DNA of 56,361 nt from Rhodoligotrophos defluvii (GCF_005281615.1 NZ_SZZM01000002.1:1052724-1109084), one strand, 5' to 3'; counted from the stretch's first letter, positions 1-8,656 are shown. A program made the numbers and translations. The notes: generated by a model not told the origin, from the letters alone.

Positions 1-1838
1 AAGGTGCCATCGCTTGCCTGGTCGGCGGTGAGCGTCGCCCCGCTCAGGGCGATCTCGCCGCCGGACTCGGCGGTGACATTGCTCAAGCTAGCATTAAAGC
101 CGTTGAGGTCGAGCCGGCCGTCCTCGCCGATATGGGTGGGGCCCGAGCCCAGCACATCCGCCGCGCCGAGCCGGAGAGTGCCTTCGGCGATATCGGTGCC
201 CCCGGTATAGGTGTTCTCAGCCATCAGCACGACCGTGCCCGCCCCGCCCTTGGTAAGGCCGCCGCTGCCGGAAATAACGCTATCCACGGTGAGGGTGTGG
301 CTGGCATCGGCAGAGAGGGTGCCGCCGCCGGTGCCAAGCGTGATGGCGCGGGCGGTGGTCATGTCCGCCGTGGCCAGCAGCTCGCCGCCATTGCTCAGCG
401 AGACTGTCCCGGTGGAATGGCCGAGATTGTTGTCATTGGAGATGGAGACGGTGCCGCCCTCGACCTTGGTGCCGCCGATATAGGCATTGTTGCCGGAAAG
501 CACGAGCGTGCCCGCGCCGGTCTTGGTGACGCCGGTGTCCTTGCCATCCCCGGCGGGATCGGCGGGGTCGTCCGCATCCTCATAACCCGGCGCATAGGCA
601 TCGCTGGCAATATCATCGCCAATAGTGACCGTCTCGCCGGCGCCGGGGGCGAAGCTTATTCCAGTCGTGCCATGCAGGTAGAAGCCACTGCCCAGCCCTA
701 GCGCGCCAGCACCCCCTGCTGTCGCACTGCCATTCTCCACGCTGATATTGCCGGAAAAGCTGATCGACCCACCATCCTCGACGAACACAGCACCGCCAAA
801 CCCCGCGCCCGCGCCGCCGCTGTCCGTGCCATCCGCCCCGCCAAAGCCCCCTCGACCTACACTCCCATTGCCCTGTTTTCCGCCTCCACCAGCACCGAAG
901 CCGCCGTGACCAGCATCATTACCGGCCCCATAGCCGCCACCCCCGCCACCGCCGAAACCACCATCTCCTGCCGGACCGTCCGTACTAAAGCCGGTACCGC
1001 CACCGCCTCCCCCGAAACCACCATTACCTCCCCCTGCATTACGACCACCACCACCGCCACCAGAAAAATCACCTCCAGTCGTCCCTGCAACGCCGATTCC
1101 ACCGCCCAGTCCGGGATTAGGGCCTCCTCCATTGCCTCCATCGGTTGATGTCGAAGGCGTGCCGTTACTCCCAATTCCGTAACCGCCACCTCCGCCACCA
1201 CCGCCACCGATATTGTTCGGTCCCCCCGATCCATTACTGCCGTTCCCCCCGTTCAGCCCACCACCGCCGCCACCTTCGCCGAAGCTACCTACAGGCGAGG
1301 GCGTGCTTCCCCCGGTCGCCTTGGCTCCGTCGAATGTTGTATTTGCAACCACGACATTTGCGCGCTTTCCAACAAATATTGCTCCGCCGGCACCCATGCC
1401 TCCCCCACCACTGGTTGACAAGCCGCTGTCGCCTCCCTGGGCATGAGCGTTCTGCAGCGTCAGGTTTGCAATCGAGACATCAATGGTATCGGGACTGCTG
1501 GACCCATCTGCCCGAGCGAAGAAGATGTTGTAGGTGTTCGCGCCATCGATCTTCACGCCGGTCGTGCCACCGTCGATCGTCACCGAATCCGAGATGATCG
1601 GCAGAGTACCCGTCAGCGTGATCGTCTGCCCGGCCAGGCTCGCATCGAACACGATCTCGTCGGCGCCGGCATTGGCATTTGCCTGGGCAATGGCCCAGCC
1701 CAGGGAGTTCTCGACGGTTGGATCGCCCGAGGCGCTGGTGACGGTGTAGGTGGCGCACACGGCCGGTCCCGCCATGATGGCGAGTGCGACCGCTGAACTG
1801 CTGGACAGAATGGCCAGGCGACGGAAACGCATAGGCAT
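1..1838 (-). CDS. Autotransporter-type surface protein, N-terminal passenger part (3' end outside window)
   Basis: About 612 codons are visible and the frame is still open at base 1, so the C-terminal barrel, if present, is not seen. The start at 1838 (MPMRFRRL) follows a GAGGGG ribosome site; a second ATG lies at 1832. A signal peptide ends near ACA, then comes a right-handed beta-helix entry like that of choice-of-anchor proteins (YTVTSASGD, LGWAIAQANANAGADEIVFD). Next is an extremely Gly-rich stretch (about 790-1430) and then passenger-associated repeats of the type GAGTLVLSGNN-Y-GGT-V-GGT and GGTDIAEGTLRLGAADVLG. Such passengers are exported by type V secretion and act as adhesins or surface factors; this is family knowledge, and the actual ligand is unknown. 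No neighbour suggests an operon. Confidence 0.85.
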   Translation of the reverse strand, partial: MPMRFRRLAILSSSSAVALAIMAGPAVCATYTVTSASGDPTVENSLGWAIAQANANAGADEIVFDASLAGQTITLTGTLPIISDSVTIDGGTTGVKIDGANTYNIFFARADGSSSPDTIDVSIANLTLQNAHAQGGDSGLSTSGGGGMGAGGAIFVGKRANVVVANTTFDGAKATGGSTPSPVGSFGEGGGGGGLNGGNGSNGSGGPNNIGGGGGGGGGYGIGSNGTPSTSTDGGNGGGPNPGLGGGIGVAGTTGGDFSGGGGGGRNAGGGNGGFGGGGGGTGFSTDGPAGDGGFGGGGGGGYGAGNDAGHGGFGAGGGGKQGNGSVGRGGFGGADGTDSGGAGAGFGGAVFVEDGGSISFSGNISVENGSATAGGAGALGLGSGFYLHGTTGISFAPGAGETVTIGDDIASDAYAPGYEDADDPADPAGDGKDTGVTKTGAGTLVLSGNNAYIGGTKVEGGTVSISNDNNLGHSTGTVSLSNGGELLATADMTTARAITLGTGGGTLSADASHTLTVDSVISGSGGLTKGGAGTVVLMAENTYTGGTDIAEGTLRLGAADVLGSGPTHIGEDGRLDLNGFNASLSNVTAESGGEIALSGATLTADQASDGT

Positions 1839-1881
1839 GGGGTCCCCTCGCGGCGGTAGAGCTGCTGCATGTCTCGTTAAC

Positions 1882-1896
1882 ACAATTAAAAGTTGT
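1882..1896. promoter_or_regulatory. 15-bp imperfect palindrome upstream of the autotransporter
   Basis: The plus strand reads ACAATTAAAAGTTGT, a dyad with ACAA/TTGT arms in an AT-rich patch 44-58 bp before the autotransporter start. Its place suits an operator or the promoter core. No regulator is assigned. Confidence 0.3.
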
Positions 1897-2814
1897 ATTA
1901 CCGGAGGGCAAACGCGCGGCATGAGGAAAGAGGAGCTGTGCGGAGATTTGTTTCCTTTCGTTGCCCCGCCGCCACGGGCGTCGCCATTGCCGGTGGGGGC
2001 GAGCCCCGCCCCGTATCACGCCTGCCACATTTTCAAAGGCTTAGAGCATTTTCGAGCGAAGTGGATACCGGTTCGCGTGAAGAAAATGCGACCAAGAAGA
2101 ACTTAGAGCGGTTCCCCGATTCGAAGAAAAGCGGAAGCACTCTAGCGCGGGGGGAAACCGCAGGACACCCGACAACCGCGCGGGAGAGAAGGGCGAGGCT
2201 CCAAGCCGCACGCAGGCCTCTCGCCTCGCCAGTTTCGCCCTCTGTTGGTAGACCCACGGGAACGATGGGTGCCTTGCACAATCCTGTGCCGCGCCGCTTC
2301 ACCTCACCTCCCGCGGCGCACCCAGGAGCAGCTGCAGGATCACGTGATCTGCCGGGTCGAGGGGCCGGCCGAGCTGCAGCTGCATGATGAGAATGAAATG
2401 AGTTTCACGTCTTGTCCATTGGGCGGATGTATAGTTATGCAATTATCCGCCGGCTTGCGCGGCTTTTCCCGCTTCGCTCGGTCGACCGCCGCCGCGCTTC
2501 CGCTCCTGCCATGACGCCAGCGCCCGGTCCAATCGGTCACTGCAGCGCGGCCGTGATGGGCAACGGTGCGAGCCCTGGCACTGCAGCCCCCATGGCAGCC
2601 CGTTGGACCATACGGCCAGAATGGCCACATGACATGCGCGCAATTGCGGGCTGAGCGCAGATAAGCTTCGGAAGCGTCCGGCAAAGTCCCTCCGGAGAAA
2701 TCCGCGAGCGGCTTTGCATGTGTCTTCGCCTCAGCCTGAGCAAGACGAATTTGCACATCCGCAAAGCAGCTTATGGGTGAGCAACATTCAGCACCCGGCG
2801 AGGAGGGCAGCCTG
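1897..2814. other. Gene-poor region between autotransporter and small hypothetical gene
   Basis: I found no convincing coding region on either strand. Open frames here lack ribosome sites and have Arg/Ser/Pro-rich shadow compositions. The stretch holds the palindromic repeat at 2046-2089, a second related hairpin starting and ending in AGAG/CTCT near 2103-2146, and a 7-bp inverted repeat (GGCGGAT/ATCCGCC) around 2420-2450 in an AT-rich patch. Confidence 0.6.
2046..2089. repeat. Rhizobial-type intergenic palindromic repeat, full copy
   Basis: The element has perfect 8-bp ends GCATTTTC and GAAAATGC and an inner pair GCGAA/TTCGC around GTGGATACCGG, so it can fold into a two-step hairpin. I recall the same core (GAGCGAAGTGGATACCGG) as a frequent intergenic repeat in rhizobial genomes. 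Partial copies lie at 3934-3956 (inverted) and 11103-11116 (inverted). Confidence 0.7.
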
Positions 2815-3045
2815 TCAGCGAAGCAGGCTGCGGAGATCGGCGATCTCTTCCTGCTCGACCATGCGGAATCCGTCCACCCAGATCTTGGCGCTGACCTGGC
2901 TGTCCTGCTCCAACGCGATCAAGGCCGCATCGCAGGCTTCGCGAACTGTCGCATAATCCTTGCGCTGCGAGGATCCGAGACGGCCCAGGCGGTGCAGGAA
3001 GACCTTGGCCTGTCGGTTGTTGCTGACGCCTATGAGCTTGTTCAT
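2815..3045 (-). CDS. Hypothetical protein, 76 aa
   Basis: I do not recognise this protein. The start MNKLIGVSNN at 3045 is chosen because GGGAGG sits 9 bp upstream; longer in-frame starts lack a site. It is soluble and mixed-charge, with a basic N-terminal part (SNNRQAKVFLHRLGRLGSSQRKD), a middle that looks helical (YATVREACDAALIALEQD) and a short end rich in Glu. No membrane segment or signal peptide is seen. It stands alone with long non-coding flanks, so context gives no clue. Codon use fits the rest of the chromosome, which supports real coding. Confidence 0.6.
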   Translation of the reverse strand: MNKLIGVSNNRQAKVFLHRLGRLGSSQRKDYATVREACDAALIALEQDSQVSAKIWVDGFRMVEQEEIADLRSLLR

Positions 3046-3416
3046 GATCTTCGCCTCCCAGGACGAAGTGCTCGGCGATGCCGGTATCCTGAGCAACAGA
3101 GGATCTCAGGATATAGACTCAGTTTACATGGAGACCGTGACAAGGAAACAACATAGTTAAGGCCCTGGCATGTTCTGCACGAAAAATTTCCGGTCCGTCT
3201 TGCCCGGGCGCGCCTCCATAGCGGTGGCGCCTCATCCATTGCAGCCTAGAGCCAGTTCCTGGCAAGAATGAGTCCGGAATGCACCATCCGGGAGGCTCGA
3301 TCGTTCACGAAACGCTGAGCTGCCGGCAACGGCGCGCCGGCTGCGCGAAGGAATGTGCCAGGCATGCCGGAAGGCACGAATGTCTGCCGCATCTGCGGCA
3401 GCCCGCCCCTCGCGCG
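3046..3416. other. Intergenic region without recognisable gene
   Basis: No start with ribosome site and no family match was seen. The region lies upstream of the 76-aa gene and downstream of the 40-aa membrane protein, so it may hold the promoter of the former; no clear -35/-10 pair was found. Confidence 0.5.
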
Positions 3417-3539
3417 TCAGAAGACGACGGCCAAGACGGTGACCGCCCCAAAGCTTGCGATCGCCAGCAACACCACGGTGGCTTCAATCCGCTTGAAGAA
3501 GCGCTCCTCGTCCCTGTCCCGATCCTTGATCCTCATCAT
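3417..3539 (-). CDS. Small single-pass membrane protein, 40 aa
   Basis: This short frame reads MMRIKDRDRDEERFFKRIEA followed by a hydrophobic helix TVVLLAIASFGAVTVLAVVF and a stop directly after it. A strong GGAGG-type site lies about 6-10 bp before the two ATG codons (3539 and 3536). The charged N-terminal segment and the C-terminal helix make it a tail-anchored or N-in single-span protein at the inner membrane. The function is unknown. Small proteins of this shape are easily missed by gene finders; ribosome site and composition make it likely to be real. Confidence 0.6.
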   Translation of the reverse strand: MMRIKDRDRDEERFFKRIEATVVLLAIASFGAVTVLAVVF

Positions 3540-3970
3540 CCCTGCCTCCGGTGCGGCAATCCGCTGCTGCCGCCACTCGTTCTCTTGGTCGACCTACAAA
3601 TCGGTACACTGAATGTTAGGGGCTCGGCGCAGCAGAACCCATGCCGAGGGTAGGTGACGGGACCCGACCATCACGGTCTGGGGACATGGCGAAGCAACAA
3701 ACGCCGACAGCCGAGCACCCGTCGCAAACAGAACAGGCGGTTTGGTTAATTGGTTCCAAATCCGCGCGTCACACCGGCACCACCCTGCAAAGTATCGCGC
3801 CCCAACAGCCATCGGCTGCCTTGGAAAAGATAAGGCGATGCTGTTAACGATTTATCGCTATTACACGTTCGTGCGTAACGTGTGCGGTGGGGCGGAAGGT
3901 TTGCGTCGCCCGCAGGAGAAAGCCGCGTCCAGAGTATCCACTTCGCTCGAAAATGCTTCAGGAGTGATCA
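3540..3970. other. Intergenic region with inverted repeats, 5' of the acidic secreted protein
   Basis: No gene is supported. A perfect inverted repeat CACGTT-N7-AACGTG lies near 3868-3886, and the inverted partial copy of the palindromic repeat occupies 3934-3956 just before the ribosome site of the next gene. A GGAAC-N18-GTT match on the minus strand near 3750 is too far from a gene to call. Confidence 0.5.
3934..3956 (-). repeat. Partial palindromic repeat in the 5' leader of the next gene
   Basis: These 23 bases are the exact reverse complement of the first half of the repeat at 2046-2089. The copy ends only a few bases before the AGGAG site of the gene at 3971, so it probably forms part of that mRNA leader. 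Confidence 0.65.
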
Positions 3971-4261
3971 ATGACTTTGCGCATCATGCTTGGTGGGATT
4001 GCCTCGTTGCTTGTGCTCGCCGCAGCTCCGGTGGCTGCGCAGCAGCAGCAGCCTGGCGTTGTCTATGATGACGGCGAACCCCATGCCGCGCCTGGTTCCG
4101 GCATAACGGGGCAGGAGAATGCCGAGGAGAAAGACCTCTCGAAAGACAACAACGCCGCCTCCGATTACGATCCGGAGGACGAGGAGGGGCCGGGATCGGT
4201 GGTGAAACGCGATCCCACCGAAGCAGAAGGCTCGGGCACCGAGGGCGAGCCGACCGATTGA
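3971..4261 (+). CDS. Secreted acidic low-complexity protein, 96 aa
   Basis: The protein starts with a clear Sec signal peptide (MTLRIMLGGIASLLVLAAAP, cleavage expected after AAPVAAQ). The mature part is very acidic and looks disordered: short blocks such as DDGEPH, AEEKDLSKDNN, DYDPEDEEGPG and EAEGSGTEGEPTD. There is no Cys and no enzyme motif. AGGAG lies 7 bp before the ATG. It should be periplasmic or secreted. The role is unknown; acidic disordered exported proteins can bind cations or act as spacers, but that is only an inference. Confidence 0.7.
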   Translation: MTLRIMLGGIASLLVLAAAPVAAQQQQPGVVYDDGEPHAAPGSGITGQENAEEKDLSKDNNAASDYDPEDEEGPGSVVKRDPTEAEGSGTEGEPTD

Positions 4262-4326
4262 CCTCGGGCCAGACCCTCAGGCCAGACCCTCAAGTCACGC
4301 ATGGTGCGACATCGCGGAACCGCACC

Positions 4327-4512
4327 TCATTCCGCGGGTGACGTTTCGCCTTGTTCCATACGGGCGAGCACGCGGCCGAGATCGATGAACAGCTGCAGCG
4401 CATCGTCCGCGGGGATCGATACGGTCATCGTCAGTCCAGCATTATCGAATTCCAGCATGACGCAACGCTCGCCATGCTCGCTCGTGACGCACATAACCTT
4501 GGGACGATTCAC
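4327..4512 (-). CDS. Small hypothetical protein, 61 aa
   Basis: The GTG start at 4512 has GGGAGG 9 bp upstream; an internal ATG at 4494 gives a 55-residue form. The protein reads as one compact domain with alternating strand-like segments (ERCVMLEFDNAGLTMTVSIP) and a C-terminal amphipathic helix (DDALQLFIDLGRVLARMEQG). No membrane segment or known motif is visible. The strand-strand-strand-helix pattern resembles small unnamed proteins of alphaproteobacteria, but I cannot name a family. It stands alone. Confidence 0.55.
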   Translation of the reverse strand: MNRPKVMCVTSEHGERCVMLEFDNAGLTMTVSIPADDALQLFIDLGRVLARMEQGETSPAE

Positions 4513-4917
4513 TTTGCCTTGCCTCCCATTGCGCACAGACCCTCTCGCCAAGGTGCTTGGAGCATCTGGAACGAGATAGGACAAAAGTCTAGGGGGCTTG
4601 AAAAAACTTGCTGGGCAAGGCGCGAGCCGACGCCGCGCATCAACAGCGTTATCCACAACAGAAACACGGAGCGATTGTGAGAAAACCAAAATTGCTCCGA
4701 TATCAGATTCACTCAATCTCGTTTCCTGCCTAGAATTTTCAAACTACATCATCGGTGGGTGAGCTGACGTTTGCCGACACGGTCTAATTCGAAGGATTTG
4801 CTCTCTTTCCGGCTTATTTGTGGTCGCCTCCGATTTGACACAATCGAGCAAATTGCGCCAAATGAATACCAGCATTGCGGATAACGACGGTTCTAGAAAT
4901 CCGGCGGGGAGGCCATC
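4513..4917. other. AT-richer intergenic region upstream of radC-like gene
   Basis: No gene was found. It contains one perfect DnaA-box-like word TTATCCACA (4649-4657), too little for an origin, and a TTGACA word (4835-4840) that could be the -35 of the radC-like gene with a poor -10. Confidence 0.4.
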
Positions 4918-5616
4918 ATGCAGGACGAGCGACTGAAAGATGTTCGCGGGAAGCTGACGCGTGTACCTGAAGCCAATTTCGAAGCCCTGAGCGACCGAGA
5001 ACTCTGGGAATATATCGTCACCCGCGCGCTTCCGGAGGGGGATGCTTTCGCGGCAGCGGACTGGATCTTCGAAAAGCACAAGAATCTCGGCAGGGCGCTT
5101 TATGAATGTGAGCGGCTCATGCATTCCACGCCGGTCGTCGAGACCATCTGCCGGGAACTGAGGATCATGCTGGAGGTATGCTGCCGGGTCTCCCGCGCGC
5201 GGCTGACCAGGCGATCGGCGATCAGAAACCACGACGAGATCATCGATTACTGCAAGGCGAGGATGGCCCATCTCGATCGGGAACAGCTGCGGCTCCTGTG
5301 CTTCGATGCACGCTACCGCTTGATCGCGGACGAGATTCAGCAGACGGGAACCGTCAATCATGTCGCGGCCTATCCGCGGGAGATCGCGCTGCGCTCGCTG
5401 GATTTCGGCGCCGCGGCCATCGTGCTCGCGCACAACCATCCATCGGGAGATCCGACGCCTTCGCAATCTGACATTCATCTCACGCGCACGATTATCCAGT
5501 GTCTGGAGCCGCTCGGGATAAAGGTGCTCGATCACGTGATCATCGCACGCGATCTGAATGCCAGTTTCCGCAGGCTCGGCCTCTTGGAAGGAGCCAACAA
5601 CAATCGCCTGCGCTGA
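4918..5616 (+). CDS. radC: RadC-family JAB (JAMM-like) protein
   Basis: The C-terminal half is a RadC/UPF0758 domain: the JAMM signature is visible as AHNHPSGDPTPSQSD (His172, His174, Asp185), the metal ligands of the JAB fold. The N-terminal 90 residues correspond to the helix-rich RadC region (FEALSDRELWEYIVTRALP) but without an obvious full UvrC-like HhH motif. At 232 aa it is typical for the family. RadC proteins were once linked to repair; the true activity is unsettled, and many copies sit on mobile DNA. Here it has no operon partner. A hairpin with arms TGCAGCGG/CCGCTGCA follows at 5630-5659. Confidence 0.92.
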   Translation: MQDERLKDVRGKLTRVPEANFEALSDRELWEYIVTRALPEGDAFAAADWIFEKHKNLGRALYECERLMHSTPVVETICRELRIMLEVCCRVSRARLTRRSAIRNHDEIIDYCKARMAHLDREQLRLLCFDARYRLIADEIQQTGTVNHVAAYPREIALRSLDFGAAAIVLAHNHPSGDPTPSQSDIHLTRTIIQCLEPLGIKVLDHVIIARDLNASFRRLGLLEGANNNRLR

Positions 5617-5629
5617 GGATTTCTCGCGG

Positions 5630-5659
5630 TGCAGCGGCGGTCGAGGGAGCACCGCTGCA
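5630..5659. terminator. Hairpin after radC-like gene (no T-run)
   Basis: Perfect 8-bp arms TGCAGCGG and CCGCTGCA enclose 14 bases, 13 bp after the stop codon. There is no following T-run, so an intrinsic terminator is only possible. Confidence 0.35.
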
Positions 5660-5786
5660 TTGATCGGCCGGTTGGCCGCATCAAAAGATCGCCCCGCGAT
5701 CCCGATGGAGCGCCCGCCCGCTGCGGTCAATTTGCGGTGATCGGGCGCCGCTTCGGGTCGAACGGCGCCGGCCGTTGCGTTAGCTA

Positions 5787-6821
5787 ATGGCCATGCGCCG
5801 TTTGCTTTGTCTGATCCTGTTCATAGGCCTTCTCACGCCGGCCGCGGGCAGCGCCCAGGAGGAACGATCCCCGCCATCTGTCGAGGATCGCCTGACCGCG
5901 CTGCTCGACCGTGCGGAGGCGCTTTCCCCGCTGGAAACGGTGGTGATTGCCCATGAGGGTGAGATCATCGCCGAGCGCGGCTATCGCGGCCATTCCGCCG
6001 ATGCGCCAGCCAATATCAAGTCGGCCTCGAAATCGGTCATGTCGGCCCTGATCGGCATCGCCATCGACAAAGGCGTGCTGAAGGGTGTCGATCAGAAGAT
6101 CGCGCCCATTCTGCGCGACGACCTGCCGCCCGATCCCGATCCGCGGATCGAGGAGATCACCATCGGGCACCTGCTGTCCATGCAGGCAGGGCTGGGCCGC
6201 ACCTCCGGGCCCAATTACGGGCGCTGGGTTGCAAGCGCCAACTGGGTTCGCTCCGCGCTGGCGCAACCCTTCGTCGATGATCCCGGTGGCGACATGCTCT
6301 ATTCCACCGGATCCACGCACTTGCTTTCAGCGATCCTCACCCGGCTGACCGGACGCTCCACCCTGGCGCTTGCCCGGGACTGGCTCGAGCCGCTGGCCGG
6401 CTTCGAGATCGCCGACTGGGAGCGCGATCCGCAAGGGATCTATCTCGGCGGCAACCAGATGGCCATGAGCCCCAAATCGCTGCTCGCGTTCGGCGAACTC
6501 TATCGCAACGGCGGCAGGACCCGCGACGGCAAGCAACTCATATCGGAGGCCTGGATCGAGCAGTCCTGGCAGGCCCGCACCAGCTCGCGCTATACAGGCG
6601 ATGGCTACGGCTATGGCTGGTTCTCGCGCGAGATCGGCGGGAAGCGGGTGCATTATGCCTGGGGTTTCGGCGGTCAGATGCTCTATATCGTGCCGGAGCT
6701 CAACCTCACGGTGGTGATGACGTCGCAAGCCACCCAGGCCGCCGCCCGGAACGGCCACCGGAGCGACCTGCACCAGCTGCTGAGCGAGATCATCGCGATT
6801 TTCGAAAGCTCTCCCGCCTGA
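5787..6821 (+). CDS. Secreted beta-lactamase-fold serine hydrolase
   Basis: A signal peptide (MAMRRLLCLILFIGLLTPAA, cleavage near GSAQ) leads into a class C beta-lactamase-like domain. The catalytic Ser-x-x-Lys is visible as SASK at residues 79-82. The Tyr box is LYSTGS (Tyr172), and the third box is HYAWGFGGQ near 289-297. At 344 aa it matches the COG1680 group of esterases, peptidases and penicillin-binding-like proteins. It acts in the periplasm; the substrate cannot be read from sequence. The start has no good ribosome site. The stop is about 130 bp before the HWE kinase, which has its own promoter candidate. Confidence 0.9.
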   Translation: MAMRRLLCLILFIGLLTPAAGSAQEERSPPSVEDRLTALLDRAEALSPLETVVIAHEGEIIAERGYRGHSADAPANIKSASKSVMSALIGIAIDKGVLKGVDQKIAPILRDDLPPDPDPRIEEITIGHLLSMQAGLGRTSGPNYGRWVASANWVRSALAQPFVDDPGGDMLYSTGSTHLLSAILTRLTGRSTLALARDWLEPLAGFEIADWERDPQGIYLGGNQMAMSPKSLLAFGELYRNGGRTRDGKQLISEAWIEQSWQARTSSRYTGDGYGYGWFSREIGGKRVHYAWGFGGQMLYIVPELNLTVVMTSQATQAAARNGHRSDLHQLLSEIIAIFESSPA

Positions 6822-6861
6822 GGCTTGGCGCCGGCGTGCCCGGCGCGCTGGCCATCCATTC

Positions 6862-6886
6862 GGAACCTGCCGCCGTCCCGCACGTT
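6862..6886 (+). promoter_or_regulatory. EcfG-type promoter GGAAC-N17-GTT before the HWE kinase
   Basis: GGAAC at 6862-6866 is followed after 17 bases by GTT at 6884-6886, the published pattern for alphaproteobacterial general stress sigma factors. The kinase start is about 70 bp downstream. Because GTT continues as GTTCC, the site is symmetric and could also fire on the minus strand. Confidence 0.5.
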
Positions 6887-6954
6887 CCCCGCTCATTCCA
6901 ACAGCAACGGTTCCGGGCCAGCGCATTCCGGAGGTTGTGGGGCGGAGGCCGCGG

Positions 6955-8358
6955 GTGAACGAAAAACGGGAGAAAGCGGCAATCTCCAAGACGATCGGCA
7001 AGGAAGAGCTCTTCGAGCTGATCCTCGACAGCGCGACGGACTACGCCATTTTCACCACCGATCCGCGCGGCCTGGTCACCAGCTGGAACAGTGGGGCAGA
7101 GCGGCTGTTCGGCTTCTCCGAAGAGGAGATTGTCGGCCAGTCGGGCGATCTGATCTTCACGCCGGAGGACCGGGTGGCCGGCGCGCCCGAGGAGGAGCGG
7201 CTGCGTGCATTCGCCGAGGGCCGCGCCATGGACGAGCGCTGGCACATGCGCCAGAACGGCAGCCGCTTCTGGGCCTCGGGCATGATGATGGCCCTGAAGG
7301 ATCCTTCGCGGGGTTTCGTCAAGATCACGCGGGATCGGACCGAGCAGCACGAGGCGGAGCGCCGCCTGCGCGAAAGCGAGGAGCGGTTTCGCCTGCTGGC
7401 CACCAACATCCCGCAGCTGGTGTTCCGGGCCCTCGACGACGGGCAGCGGCACTGGAGCAGCCCGCAATGGGGCGAATTCACCGGCCTCGGCCTTGACGAA
7501 AGCCAGGGCTTCGGCTGGCTTGATGCGGTGCATCCAGACGACCGCGACCCGGCACTCCAGGCCTGGCAGGAGGCGCGAGCGACGGGGGAATATTACCACG
7601 AGCACCGGATCAGGCGCGCCGATGGCGAATATCGCTGGCACCAGACCCGCGCCAGGCCGATCGAGACACCAGACGGATCGAACAGCGAGTGGGTCGGCAC
7701 CACCACCGACATTCATGCGCTCAAGCGCATGCAGGGCCGCCAGCAAGTCCTGCTCGCGGAACTTCAGCACCGCACCCGCAATCTGCTCGCCGTGGTGATG
7801 TCCGTCGCCAACCAAACCATCAGGACCAGTCCGTCGCTCGATTATTTCCGGGCAGAATTCGAAAGCCGGCTGCTCGCCCTCAGCCGCGTTCAGGGGCTGC
7901 TGGCGCAAGGCGACCAGAACCGCGCCGATATCCTTGAACTGGTATCGGCGGAACTGGCGGCCCATGTCCATGATACGGATCAGCCGGACAAGGTGCGCAT
8001 AGACGGGCCGGCAGCACCCCTTTCGGCGTCTGCCGCGCAAACCATGGGACTCGCCGTTCACGAGCTCGCCACCAACGCGGTCAAGTACGGCGCACTGGCC
8101 CAGCCAGGCGCCAAGCTCACGGTGACGTGGACCATAGAGGAGGCACACAACCGGCCATGGGTGCGGCTGGAATGGCGCGAAACCGGGGTTCGCATGCCCG
8201 AAAGCGGCACGCCGCTGCGCCGCGGCTACGGGCGCGAGCTGATCGAGCGCGCGCTCCGCTATCAGCTGGATGCCGACACGAGATTGGTCTTCGGCCCAGA
8301 CGGCGTGAGCTGCATCATCGTGCTACCGGTCGACACGTGGGCCGGAGCAGAGGTGTGA
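6955..8358 (+). CDS. PAS-PAS-HWE family sensor histidine kinase
   Basis: The protein has two PAS domains (about 18-130 and 142-255) and a C-terminal HWE kinase. The phospho-acceptor is His272 in ELQHRTRNLLAVV. The N-box is HELATNAVKYGAL (369-381), and the family's W-x-E is WRE near 407. The G-box is GYGRELIERAL. There is no membrane segment, so it senses a cytosolic signal such as redox, light or a ligand. HWE kinases often feed the PhyR-NepR-EcfG stress pathway; an EcfG-like promoter upstream fits that. I choose the GTG at 6955 because GGAGG lies 6 bp before it; a GTG at 6937 has its site only 2 bp away. No response regulator is adjacent. Confidence 0.93.
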   Translation: MNEKREKAAISKTIGKEELFELILDSATDYAIFTTDPRGLVTSWNSGAERLFGFSEEEIVGQSGDLIFTPEDRVAGAPEEERLRAFAEGRAMDERWHMRQNGSRFWASGMMMALKDPSRGFVKITRDRTEQHEAERRLRESEERFRLLATNIPQLVFRALDDGQRHWSSPQWGEFTGLGLDESQGFGWLDAVHPDDRDPALQAWQEARATGEYYHEHRIRRADGEYRWHQTRARPIETPDGSNSEWVGTTTDIHALKRMQGRQQVLLAELQHRTRNLLAVVMSVANQTIRTSPSLDYFRAEFESRLLALSRVQGLLAQGDQNRADILELVSAELAAHVHDTDQPDKVRIDGPAAPLSASAAQTMGLAVHELATNAVKYGALAQPGAKLTVTWTIEEAHNRPWVRLEWRETGVRMPESGTPLRRGYGRELIERALRYQLDADTRLVFGPDGVSCIIVLPVDTWAGAEV

Positions 8359-8419
8359 TTGAGAGCCGGGCGCCTGGCCGGCCTGGCGCGTGTTCGGCCA
8401 TGGCACGCTTCCATGATCT

Positions 8420-8656
8420 TCAGACGAGCCATTCGGTGTCGAGAGACAGGGAAGCGCGAAAGACCGGCGTATTGTGCTCATCGCGAACGGTCACGACGAA
8501 CACATGGCGATCGCCGTTGGGGAGCTTGTCTTGAGCAATATCGGGCAGGGCGCGAATGGCCTTCGCGCGCAGGCTGGCGCGTGTTTCGATCTCCTGCCCC
8601 ATTTCGTCCCTGGTGAATCGCTCGCCGTCATCGATATCAAAATAATACCGCGCCAT
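8420..8656 (-). CDS. DUF6894-type small protein, 78 aa
   Basis: The start MARYYFDIDDGERFTRDEMG is characteristic of the small DUF6894-type proteins common in rhizobia. It continues with a helix (LRAKAIRALPDIAQDKLPNG) and two strands (HVFVVTVRDE, VFRASLSLDTEWLV). The start at 8656 is chosen over a longer form because GGAG sits 7 bp upstream and the family begins at this motif. The function is unknown. An EcfG-type promoter lies about 35 bp upstream (8691-8715), pointing to stress induction. Confidence 0.85.
   Translation of the reverse strand: MARYYFDIDDGERFTRDEMGQEIETRASLRAKAIRALPDIAQDKLPNGDRHVFVVTVRDEHNTPVFRASLSLDTEWLV

Noticed and set aside
4649-4657. DnaA-box word TTATCCACA as part of a replication origin
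   Set aside because: Only one box is present and no AT-rich unwinding element or origin-linked gene is near.
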